Assembly (NCBI RefSeq): GCF_029868325.1
Contig: NZ_JARWNW010000301.1
Span: 1-44,679, forward strand
From: Nocardia carnea
GTDB taxonomy: Bacteria; Actinomycetota; Actinomycetes; Mycobacteriales; Mycobacteriaceae
Length of the DNA: 44,679 nt
Direction: 5' to 3'
A program made the position numbers and the translations under genes. Under the pieces are notes generated by a model that did not search any database, was not told the DNA's origin, and saw only the letters and a list, made by a program, of their open reading frames with translations. How positions within the stretch are numbered: the stretch's first letter is position 1; each line of letters starts with the position of its first letter. Of the stretch, positions 1 to 8,511 are shown piece after piece.

Positions 1-56
1 CCATCTCCCCCCCGGCCGGTCCTTCATTCTTGTTTATTCTCTGGGTGGGTTGATTA

Positions 57-87
57 TCCCCCCGGGGCGGCCGCCCCCCGCGCGGGG
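57..87. terminator. GC-rich hairpin cluster, possible terminator of the small minus-strand ORF
   Basis: Two overlapping perfect palindromes lie here: GGGGCGGCCGCCCC at 64-77 and CCCCGCGCGGGG at 76-87, preceded by CCCCGGGG at 60-67. They sit immediately 3' of the stop codon (91-93) of the small minus-strand ORF, and the sequence beyond on that strand is AT-richer. That position fits an intrinsic terminator, but there is no clear T tract. Positions 1-56 hold nothing else I can support. Confidence 0.35.
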
Positions 88-90
88 CTC

Positions 91-219
91 CTAGTTTTGG
101 GCGGGGCGGCCCCGCTTCTCGGTGCGCGGCGTTACGCCGTGCCGTATGCCGTTGGCGAGATGAATCCCGAGGGCAAAATCCCGCAAGGCACGGGCCACCG
201 TCTGCACTGTTCGTCTCAT
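91..219 (-). CDS. possible 42-aa small protein divergent from the TetR gene
   Basis: A 42-codon reading frame starts at ATG 219-217 and ends at TAG 93-91. A consensus ribosome binding site, GGAGG at 229-225, lies five bases before the ATG, which is the main reason to call it. The predicted peptide is basic and starts MRRTVQTVARALRDFALG; its first 30 residues could form an amphipathic helix. No family is recognised. It is divergent from the TetR gene, and twin TetR-type operators lie between the two starts, so it would be a natural target of that regulator. Alternatively it could be chance: the window edge prevents checking whether a larger operon follows. The strong binding site and the operators are seen; function is unknown. 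Confidence 0.42.
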   Translation of the reverse strand: MRRTVQTVARALRDFALGIHLANGIRHGVTPRTEKRGRPAQN

Positions 220-231
220 ACCTACCTCCAC

Positions 232-286
232 TACACAGGTCTGTGAAGTTGCCGCTGTGGATAGACTAGGTTCACAGACCTGTGAA
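232..286. promoter_or_regulatory. twin 16-bp TetR-type operators
   Basis: Two near-identical palindromes are present: TACACAGGTCTGTGAA at 232-247 and TTCACAGACCTGTGAA at 271-286. Each has 7-bp arms around a 2-bp centre (the first has one arm mismatch). Their centres are 39 bp apart, and the two copies are reverse complements of each other over 14 bp (234-247 and 271-284). They lie between the divergent small ORF (start 219) and the TetR start (310), with a possible -10 TAGACT at 262-267 between them. This is the expected place for autoregulation by the neighbouring TetR protein. Confidence 0.7.
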
Positions 287-309
287 TGCAAGGGATAAGG
301 GATACGGAT

Positions 310-900
310 ATGTCCACACCCGCGCACGACGCGACTACGCCCCTGACACCGGCGGCGCAACGGATACTCGATACGGCCGCCGAGCTCTTCTACACACGCG
401 GTATCCACGCGGTCGGGGTAGATACCATCGCCGCCGAATCCGGCGTGACCAAACGAACCCTCTACGACCGCTTCGGCTCGAAGGACGGCCTGCTGGTCAC
501 CTACCTCGAACAGCGCGACCGCCGCTGGCGCACCCTGATCGAGGCCCGACTGACCGACCGGACCGACCCGGTCGAGCGCGTCCTGACACCATTCGACGTC
601 TTACCGGAATGGCTCCCGGACAACAGCCGGGGCTGCAGTTTCATCAACGCCTTCGCCGAACTCCCCGAACCCGACCATCCGGGCCGGCAAGTGATCGTCG
701 CCGAGAAGACATGGCTGTACGAGCTGTTCGATCAACTACTCGCCGAAGCCGGAGCGGCCGACCACGAAACGGTCGCGGTGCAGCTACTGAGCCTGCACGA
801 GGGCGCAATCATCAGCTACTCCATCACCGAGCGGCGCGATGCCGCCACCGCCGTGCATGCGGCTGCGGAGCAGTTGACGCGCAACGCAATCCGCCCTTGA
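310..900 (+). CDS. TetR/AcrR family transcriptional regulator
   Basis: A 196-aa one-component repressor. The N-terminal helix-turn-helix spans about residues 14-60 (DTIAAESGVTKRTLYDRFGS is the typical TetR recognition segment), followed by a ligand-binding helical domain. The chosen start is ATG 310, seven bases after the purine-rich stretch AGGGATAAGGGA (291-302); an in-frame ATG at 286 lies on the edge of an operator and lacks a binding site, so it is less likely. The gene is divergent from a small ORF and has two palindromic operators directly upstream, so it probably represses itself and the divergent transcript. The ligand cannot be told from sequence. It is convergent with proS. Confidence 0.9.
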   Translation: MSTPAHDATTPLTPAAQRILDTAAELFYTRGIHAVGVDTIAAESGVTKRTLYDRFGSKDGLLVTYLEQRDRRWRTLIEARLTDRTDPVERVLTPFDVLPEWLPDNSRGCSFINAFAELPEPDHPGRQVIVAEKTWLYELFDQLLAEAGAADHETVAVQLLSLHEGAIISYSITERRDAATAVHAAAEQLTRNAIRP

Positions 901-983
901 AGCAGAACGATTCAAGAAACTGAGCTACTCGCCGGATCGTCCGGCCGATCCGAGGTCCGCCACGACAGGACCCGACAAAGCAC

Positions 984-1016
984 AGGGGTGCGCTCCCATT
1001 CCGGGAACGCACCCCT
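984..1016. terminator. bidirectional terminator between TetR gene and proS
   Basis: An inverted repeat lies between two convergent genes: AGGGGTGCG (984-992) pairs with CGCACCCCT (1008-1016), and inner TCCC (994-997) pairs with GGGA (1003-1006), giving a 13-bp stem with one internal mismatch and a 5-nt loop. There is no strong T run, as is common in high-GC actinobacteria. Confidence 0.6.
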
Positions 1017-1031
1017 CGTCGCGATCCGGGA

Positions 1032-2789
<1,758 letters not shown>

Positions 2790-2912
2790 GGTTGCTCAGC
2801 GTAGACCCTGCCCGATCCCGGCCGACACCCTATTCCCTGCTGCCCGGCCGGTGCCGCGCTCGGCCGGGTCCGCGCCGGTCGTGGCAGGTTTCCGGACAAC
2901 CCGAGACCCGAA

Positions 2913-2966
2913 CACAAATAACATTTGAAACACGTTTGAATAACTTTGTGATATACATATTTTGAA
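2913..2966 (+). promoter_or_regulatory. AT-rich promoter/operator region of the ehu operon
   Basis: An AT-rich island stands out from the GC-rich surroundings at about 2911-2980. A possible promoter is TTGAAT (2936-2941) and TATTTT (2958-2963), spacing 16. The hexamer TTTGAA occurs three times (2924, 2935, 2961). An inverted repeat CAAAT-AAC-ATTTG lies at 2915-2927, and outer arms CACAAA (2913-2918) and TTTGTG (2945-2950) face each other. A further inverted repeat, CACCG (3029-3033) with CGGTG (3040-3044), lies in the roughly 175-nt leader. No gene is seen in 2790-3145. The promoter elements are inferred. Confidence 0.4.
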
Positions 2967-3145
2967 CTTTTCTTTGCAGCTTCATTGCGGCGCCGAGAGT
3001 CGGAACCGGACGCCGCTAGGGTTCGTTCCACCGGGATTTCGGTGAAAACGTTCCGCACAAACTGAAAATGGTCGCTGACCTGCATGCCTCGCATATATCG
3101 ATACCGGAGAGCCCGCGTCAGCGCCCCGTGGAAAGGTCGGCCGTG

Positions 3146-4030
3146 ATGGGAACCAGGAAATCAAGGGCGCGCGCAATCGCACTCGTCGCGGGTGCAGTGC
3201 TGACCGCGGCGACGCTGTCGGGGTGCACCAAGACCGATACGGCGGCCGGTGGTGACCTCCTGCAGTCCCTGAAGGACAAGGGCACCGTCACCGTCGGGTT
3301 CGCCGGCGAGGCACCGTATTCGTTCGAGGAGAACGGTCAGCTCACCGGGGCGACGGTGGCCCTGCACCGCGAAATCTTCCGCAATCTCGGAATCGAGACG
3401 GTCGAGGGTGTGCAAACCGATTTCGGTGCCTTGATCCCGGGTCTGCAGGCGCAGCGTTTCGATGCGGTGAGCGCGGGGATGTCGATCCTGCCGGAGCGGT
3501 GCGAACAGGCCGCTTTCAGTGAGCCCGAGTTCATGTACACCACGGCGTTGATGGTGAAGGAGGGCAATCCGCTCGGGCTCACCGATATGCAGTCGATCAA
3601 GGACAAAGGCGCCAAAATGGCCGTGATGACGGGCGCCATCGAATCGGATTACGCCACCTCGCTGGGTATCGACGCCACCCAGGTCGGGAGCCCGCAGGAC
3701 GGTATGGATGCGGTGACCTCGGGCCGCTCGGATGTTTTCGCGCTCACCGCGATCTCGCTGAACTGGCTGGCCGACCACAACCCGGACGCACCGGTCGAGG
3801 TCACCGAATCGTTCGTCGCCGAAATCGACGGGAAACCGCAGGTCGGTGCCGGCGGTACGGTCTTCCGGACCAATAATAAGGAGCTGCTCGACGCCTACAA
3901 CGCGGAGCTGCGCAAGATCACCTCGGACAAGGACAAGTACCTGTCGATCGTCGGCGAATTCGGTTTCACCGAAGCCGAACTGCCCGACCCCGAGCTGACC
4001 ACCGCCAAGCTGTGCGCGGGCGATATCTGA
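3146..4030 (+). CDS. ehuB: ectoine/hydroxyectoine ABC transporter, substrate-binding lipoprotein
   Basis: A 294-aa family 3 extracellular solute-binding protein. Start ATG 3146 is chosen because it follows AAAGG (3132-3136) and gives a proper lipoprotein signal: basic N-terminus (GTRKSRARA), hydrophobic core and lipobox LSGC with the lipidated Cys at residue 27. The mature part has typical EhuB features, such as GFAGEAPYSF, a conserved FGALIPGLQAQRFD stretch, and ILPERCEQAAFSEP followed by GNPLGLTD. It should capture ectoine-type compatible solutes at the outer face of the membrane for the permeases encoded next. First gene of ehuB-C-D-A. A polar or other amino acid substrate remains possible, since this family also binds those. 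Confidence 0.85.
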   Translation: MGTRKSRARAIALVAGAVLTAATLSGCTKTDTAAGGDLLQSLKDKGTVTVGFAGEAPYSFEENGQLTGATVALHREIFRNLGIETVEGVQTDFGALIPGLQAQRFDAVSAGMSILPERCEQAAFSEPEFMYTTALMVKEGNPLGLTDMQSIKDKGAKMAVMTGAIESDYATSLGIDATQVGSPQDGMDAVTSGRSDVFALTAISLNWLADHNPDAPVEVTESFVAEIDGKPQVGAGGTVFRTNNKELLDAYNAELRKITSDKDKYLSIVGEFGFTEAELPDPELTTAKLCAGDI

Positions 4031-4103
4031 TCGTGCCGGTCGACAACTGCACACCGGCACGTCTCTCCTCCGGCCCGCCGGGACCGGAAGGGAGAGGTGA
4101 CCG

Positions 4104-4856
4104 GTGAACAATCTCGACGCCCTCACCGATGCGCTGCCGCGTATCGGTGAAGGTTTACTGATCACCCTGCAACTGACGGTCGGCGGAGCGGTGCTGGCCT
4201 TCGTCCTGGCCCTCACACTGGGAACGACGGCCCGGGCACGCAGCATCCTGGTACGCGGGCCCGCCCGGATCTCGATCGAGTTCTTCCGCGGCACCTCACT
4301 GCTGGTGCAGCTGTTCTGGTTCTATTATGTGCTGCCGCTACTGGGATATCAGCTCGACCCGGTGTTCTGCGGAATCCTCGCACTGGGGCTGAATTACGGC
4401 GCCTACGGTGCGGAAGTCGTTCGGGGCGCATTGAACTCGGTGCCGAAAGCGCAGGTCGAGGCCTCGGTAGCGCTGGGATTCAGCCCCTGGCAGCGGCTGC
4501 GCCGGGTGCTTTTCCCACAAGCGTGGGCGCTGATGATTCCGCCGCTGGCCAACCTGCTGGTACACCTGCTGAAAGGCACCGCGGTCGCCTCCTACATCAC
4601 CCTGCAGGATCTGACCTTCGAGATCGAGAAACTGCGGGACAGTACCGGCGACACCCTGTTCGCCTACGATATCGGCCTGCTGATCTACTTCGTGATCGCC
4701 TATCTGCTCAGCCTGGGGATGAACCTGCTGGAAGCGCGGGCCAAACACAAGCTCGGCCGCGGACCGTCCCTGCGTGACGTATTGCGCCTTGCCCCCGACA
4801 CGTCGCTGGAGTCGGTCTCCGGCACCGCGCCGGCAGGGAAGAAGGTGACGCCGTGA
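4104..4856 (+). CDS. ehuC: ectoine/hydroxyectoine ABC transporter permease EhuC
   Basis: A 250-aa inner-membrane permease of the HisM/ArtQ type. It begins at GTG 4104 after a purine-rich binding site (GGAAGGGAGAGG, about 4086-4097). About five membrane segments are visible, the first at residues 16-40. The cytoplasmic EAA loop that docks the ATPase is present (GAEVVRGALNSVPKAQVEAS, near residues 104-123). The C-terminal 35 residues are polar and longer than usual. It pairs with EhuD to form the translocation pore. It lies 73 bp after ehuB and 64 bp before ehuD, on the same strand. Confidence 0.85.
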   Translation: MNNLDALTDALPRIGEGLLITLQLTVGGAVLAFVLALTLGTTARARSILVRGPARISIEFFRGTSLLVQLFWFYYVLPLLGYQLDPVFCGILALGLNYGAYGAEVVRGALNSVPKAQVEASVALGFSPWQRLRRVLFPQAWALMIPPLANLLVHLLKGTAVASYITLQDLTFEIEKLRDSTGDTLFAYDIGLLIYFVIAYLLSLGMNLLEARAKHKLGRGPSLRDVLRLAPDTSLESVSGTAPAGKKVTP

Positions 4857-4920
4857 TGCGCTGTCCCCGCCGGTACTCCGGCCTCCGCGGACTGTATGTA
4901 TCCGCCGGGAAGGAGGCGCT

Positions 4921-5568
4921 ATGACCGTCGACTGGAGCTGGGAACGCGCCGCCGACGCACTGCCCGTGCTGTGGGACGGGTTCAAGATCACCCTGCTGGC
5001 AACGGTGCTCGGGTTCGTGATCGCCGCGGTGCTCGGGCTGATGATCGCGATCATCCGGCGTTCACTCCCCCGCTGGATCGCGTGGCCGGTGCACGCGGTG
5101 AGCGAATTCATCCGGTTCACCCCGCTGGTGGTGCAGCTACTGTTCGCCTACACGCTGTTACCGCAGTTCTCGGCCCTGCAGATCGGGGTCGTGGTGCTCG
5201 GTATCCACTACGCCGGATATCTGGCGGAGGTGTACCGGGCGGGAATCGAATCGGTTCCGCCGGGCCAGTGGGAGGCGGCGCGGGCGCTGTCGCTGCCGCC
5301 GGTGCGCACCTGGCGGGCCGTGATCCTGCCGCAGGCGATCCGGGCCAGTGTGCCCGCCCTCGGCACCAACGCGGTGTCGATGTTCAAGGACACCCCGTTC
5401 CTGTTCGCCATCACCGTCGTCGAACTGGTGACCGCCGCACAGCAGTTCGGGGCCCGTCACTACGCATATCTCGAGGCGATGACCCTGGCCGGCGTGTTCT
5501 TCCTGGTGGCCAGCTATCCGACCTCGGTGCTGATCAGACGACTGGAGAAGCGACTTGCCTACTACTGA
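4921..5568 (+). CDS. ehuD: ectoine/hydroxyectoine ABC transporter permease EhuD
   Basis: A 215-aa amino-acid-type ABC permease. It starts at ATG 4921 after AAGGAGG (about 4910-4916). Membrane segments are seen near residues 20-45, 55-80, 85-105 and 185-205, and the EAA loop (AEVYRAGIESVPPGQWEAAR) lies near residues 100-120. The stop codon lies inside the start region of ehuA (14-bp overlap), which implies translational coupling of permease and ATPase. Together with EhuC it should form the membrane channel of the importer. Confidence 0.85.
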   Translation: MTVDWSWERAADALPVLWDGFKITLLATVLGFVIAAVLGLMIAIIRRSLPRWIAWPVHAVSEFIRFTPLVVQLLFAYTLLPQFSALQIGVVVLGIHYAGYLAEVYRAGIESVPPGQWEAARALSLPPVRTWRAVILPQAIRASVPALGTNAVSMFKDTPFLFAITVVELVTAAQQFGARHYAYLEAMTLAGVFFLVASYPTSVLIRRLEKRLAYY

Positions 5569-6358
5569 ACCGGTCTCCGGCACCCCGGCCGAAGCGCAGC
5601 CGATGATCGAATTCGACGGCGTGGTCAAACGCTTCGGCGATCTCACGGTGCTCGACCACCTCGATTTCAGCGTCCGGCGCGGAGAGAAGGTCACGCTGAT
5701 CGGGCCTTCGGGTTCCGGGAAAACCACCATCCTGCGGCTGCTCATGACCCTGGAGGCGGTGAGCAGCGGCACCATCCGGGTCGACGGGGAACTGCTGTCC
5801 CACGAGCAGCGCGGCGGCAAACTGGTGCCCGCCCGGGAGAAACATCTCCGGGAGGTGCGCAAGAAGGTCGGGATGGTGTTCCAGCAGTTCAACCTGTTCC
5901 CGAACATGAGTGTCCTGGAGAACATCACCGAGGCGCCGATCCATGTATTGGGCAAATCCCGGGACGAGGCACGCAAACGGGCCCTCGATCTGCTCGAACT
6001 GGTCGGGCTGTCGGACAAGGCGACGGCACACCCGTCCCAGCTGTCCGGCGGACAACAGCAGCGGGTGGCGATCGCACGCTGCTGTGCCATGGACCCGAAG
6101 GTCATGCTGCTGGACGAGGTGACCTCCGCACTCGACCCCGAACTGGTCGGCGGGGTCCTCGACGTACTGCGGGAGCTCGCGGAGAGCACAGACATCACCA
6201 TGCTCATCGTCACCCACGAGATGGGTTTCGCCCGCGATGTCTCCGACCGGGTACTGATGTTCGACCACGGCCGGATCATCGAGGAAGGGACGCCCGACCA
6301 GATCTTCAACGCACCCGAGAACGAACGCACCCGCGAGTTCCTCAAAGCCGTGCGCTGA
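5555..6358 (+). CDS. ehuA: ectoine/hydroxyectoine ABC transporter ATP-binding protein EhuA
   Basis: A 267-aa ABC ATPase that powers the importer. Walker A GPSGSGKT is at about residues 50-57, the Q-loop QQF at 110-112, the signature LSGGQQQR at 163-170, Walker B VMLLDE at 183-188 and the switch His in IVTHEMG near 215. Start TTG 5555 follows GGAGAAG and overlaps ehuD; the in-frame ATG at 5603 (MIEFDG) is an alternative that would remove a nonconserved 16-residue tail. The family match is to EhuA/GlnQ-type ATPases; the ectoine assignment rests mainly on the whole operon. Confidence 0.88.
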   Translation: MPTTEPVSGTPAEAQPMIEFDGVVKRFGDLTVLDHLDFSVRRGEKVTLIGPSGSGKTTILRLLMTLEAVSSGTIRVDGELLSHEQRGGKLVPAREKHLREVRKKVGMVFQQFNLFPNMSVLENITEAPIHVLGKSRDEARKRALDLLELVGLSDKATAHPSQLSGGQQQRVAIARCCAMDPKVMLLDEVTSALDPELVGGVLDVLRELAESTDITMLIVTHEMGFARDVSDRVLMFDHGRIIEEGTPDQIFNAPENERTREFLKAVR

Positions 6359-6385
6359 GCCGCCGGGGCCGGGGACACCGGCGGC
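6359..6385 (+). terminator. possible terminator after ehuA
   Basis: Arms GCCGCCGG (6359-6366) and CCGGCGGC (6378-6385) form a perfect 8-bp stem with an 11-nt GC-rich loop directly after the ehuA stop codon. There is no T tract, so termination is inferred from position only. Confidence 0.35.
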
Positions 6386-6427
6386 ACGTCCGGGGTTCGT
6401 CCGCACGGACCGGTACCGTAACCGCTC

Positions 6428-7222
6428 GTGCTGGTGCTCCTCCCTCCTTCCGAGACGAAATCCGACGGCGGTACCGGCGGGCCGCTCGACCTGAGCGCGC
6501 TGGCCTTCGACACACTGACCGAGGTCCGCGACGGATTGATCGACGACCTCGGCAAACTGGCCGGTGATCCCGACGCCGCCAGGGTGGCGCTGGGGCTGGG
6601 CAAGAACGCCGACGCGGAACTGGCCCGCAATGCCGCGCTGCGCAGCTCACCCACCCGGCCGGCGCTGGAGCGCTATACCGGTGTGCTGTACGACGCGCTG
6701 GACGCCCGGTCGTTCACCAAGGCCCAGCGCGCCAAGGCCTATACGCGGCTCGCCATCGGTTCGGCGCTGTTCGGCGCGGTCCGCGCGGACGACCCGATCC
6801 CGGCCTACCGGCTCTCCGGTGGGTCCAAACTTCCGGGTCGCCCGACGCTGTCGGCGGTCTGGCGTGATCATCTCGGACCGGCACTGCGCGATGCGGCGGC
6901 CGGCGAGCTGGTGGTCGATCTGCGGTCGGGCACCTATCAGCAGCTCGGCCGGGTCCCCGGCGCCGTCACGGCCACAGTGCTCACCGAACACGAGGACGGG
7001 TCACGCACAGTGGTCAGCCATTTCAACAAACATCACAAAGGTTTGCTGGCTCGCGCGCTGGTCCTGACCCGCGCCGAGCCGGCCGATGCCCAGGGACTGG
7101 CCCGGGTCGCCCGGAAGGCGGGCCTGCGCATCGAGGTCGCCTCGGATACCGAGCTGGTCGTCCTCACCGGAGACTCCGTGGGTCCGGCGGGCGGCTGCGG
7201 CGGGCCGGGCCTCCGGAAGTAG
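6428..7222 (+). CDS. yaaA: YaaA/UPF0246 family peroxide-stress protein
   Basis: A 264-aa cytosolic protein of the YaaA (DUF328/UPF0246) family. Family hallmarks are the N-terminal LVLLPPSETKSDGG, the central RLSGGSKLPG region, the DLRSGTY stretch and the SHFNKHHKG box. In E. coli YaaA limits free iron and DNA damage during peroxide stress and binds DNA; that role is known for the family and not shown here. The GTG start (6428) gives the conserved LVLLPPSE N-terminus. The gene is followed after 11 bp by cysG and then efpA, suggesting one transcript. Confidence 0.9.
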   Translation: MLVLLPPSETKSDGGTGGPLDLSALAFDTLTEVRDGLIDDLGKLAGDPDAARVALGLGKNADAELARNAALRSSPTRPALERYTGVLYDALDARSFTKAQRAKAYTRLAIGSALFGAVRADDPIPAYRLSGGSKLPGRPTLSAVWRDHLGPALRDAAAGELVVDLRSGTYQQLGRVPGAVTATVLTEHEDGSRTVVSHFNKHHKGLLARALVLTRAEPADAQGLARVARKAGLRIEVASDTELVVLTGDSVGPAGGCGGPGLRK

Positions 7223-7233
7223 GCTCGCACCTT

Positions 7234-8505
7234 GTGCCGAATACGTCAGCCGATACCGACCACCTTGCCTCCGGGGATTCGAACTACCTGGTGGGGCTCG
7301 ATCTGAACGGACGGCGGGTTGTCGTCGTCGGCGGCGGCACGGTGGCACAGCGCCGGCTGGGGCTGCTCATCGCTTCGGGGGCCGTCGTGGAAGTGATCGC
7401 CCGAGAGGCCACGCCCGCGGTGGAGGGTATGGCGACCGGGGGCCGGCTCACGCTCACGCTGCGCGATTACGCCGACGGCGACCTCGACGGCGCCTGGTAC
7501 GCGATCGCCTGCACCGACGAACCCGAGACCAACGCCGCGGTCGTCGCGGAGGCGACACGGCGGCGGATCTTCTGTGTACGCGCCGATCATGCCCAGTCCG
7601 GTACCGCGGTCACCCCCGCCTCCGCCCGCTACGACGGGATGACGCTGGGCGTTCTCGCCGGTGGCCGGCACCGTCGTTCGGCGGCGGTGCGGACCGCGCT
7701 GCTGGAAGCTTTGCAATCGGGTGTGGTGACCGACGATGCGACCCCGATGACGCCGGGGGTCGCGCTGGTCGGCGGCGGCCCCGGTGATCCGGACCTGATC
7801 ACCGTCCGCGGCCGGCGACTGCTGGCCCGCGCCGATCTGGTGGTCGCCGACCGGCTCGCGCCGCCCGAACTGCTGGCCGAACTCGGGCCGGACGTCGAAG
7901 TCGTGGACGCCGCGAAAATCCCCTACGGGCGGGCGATGGCGCAGGACGCGATCAACGCGGCACTCGTCGAGGGTGCGCGGGCGGGCAAGTTCGTGGTCCG
8001 GCTCAAGGGCGGCGACCCCTATGTCTTCGGGCGCGGCTACGAGGAACTCGAGGCGTGCGTCGACGCCGGGGTCCCGGTGACGGTGGTCCCGGGCGTGACC
8101 AGCCCCATCTCGGTCCCGGCGGCGGCCGGTATCCCGGTCACCCACCGGGGCGTAACGCACGAGTTCGTGGTGGTGAGCGGCCATATCCCGCCGGACCATC
8201 CCGATTCCCTGGTGGACTGGCCCGCGCTGGCCCGCCTGCGCGGCACGCTCGTGCTGATGATGGCGGTGGAGCGGATCGAGCAGTTCGCCACGGTCCTGCG
8301 CGACGGCGGCCGGCCGGGCGATACCCCCGCCACCGTGATTCAGGAGGGCACGCTGCGGGGCCAGCGGGTGCTGCGCGCGACGCTCGCGGATGTGGCCGAA
8401 CGGGTCCGGTCGGAGGGGATCCGGCCGCCCGCGATCATTGTGATCGGGCCCACCGCCGGGTTCAGCGCCGCCCCGATCGCCGACGCTACCGGTCGGTTAC
8501 AGTGA
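7234..8505 (+). CDS. cysG: bifunctional precorrin-2 dehydrogenase / uroporphyrinogen-III C-methyltransferase
   Basis: A 423-aa fusion for the entry steps of sirohaem and cobalamin synthesis. The N-terminal half (about residues 20-165) is the NAD-binding dehydrogenase: VVVGGGTVAQRR at 31-41 and ACTDEPETN at 92-100 with the expected catalytic Asp. The C-terminal half (from about 175) is the SAM-dependent methyltransferase, with VGGGPGDPDLI (179-189), GGDPYVFGRG and the VTHRGV region. It matches M. tuberculosis Rv2847c. Start GTG 7234 lies 11 bp after yaaA and the gene ends 6 bp before efpA. The product feeds the CobE/B/O/Q enzymes encoded further along. Confidence 0.95.
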   Translation: MPNTSADTDHLASGDSNYLVGLDLNGRRVVVVGGGTVAQRRLGLLIASGAVVEVIAREATPAVEGMATGGRLTLTLRDYADGDLDGAWYAIACTDEPETNAAVVAEATRRRIFCVRADHAQSGTAVTPASARYDGMTLGVLAGGRHRRSAAVRTALLEALQSGVVTDDATPMTPGVALVGGGPGDPDLITVRGRRLLARADLVVADRLAPPELLAELGPDVEVVDAAKIPYGRAMAQDAINAALVEGARAGKFVVRLKGGDPYVFGRGYEELEACVDAGVPVTVVPGVTSPISVPAAAGIPVTHRGVTHEFVVVSGHIPPDHPDSLVDWPALARLRGTLVLMMAVERIEQFATVLRDGGRPGDTPATVIQEGTLRGQRVLRATLADVAERVRSEGIRPPAIIVIGPTAGFSAAPIADATGRLQ

Positions 8506-8511
8506 CCCACT

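Noticed and set aside
57..87. GC palindromes considered as a replication origin or recombination site
   Set aside because: Short overlapping GC palindromes at a gene end fit a terminator better; no iterons or DnaA boxes are seen.
3161..4294. Long minus-strand frame across ehuB and the start of ehuC
   Set aside because: Antisense to two well-supported genes; composition is Arg/Ala/Gly-biased, as expected for a shadow frame in high-GC DNA.
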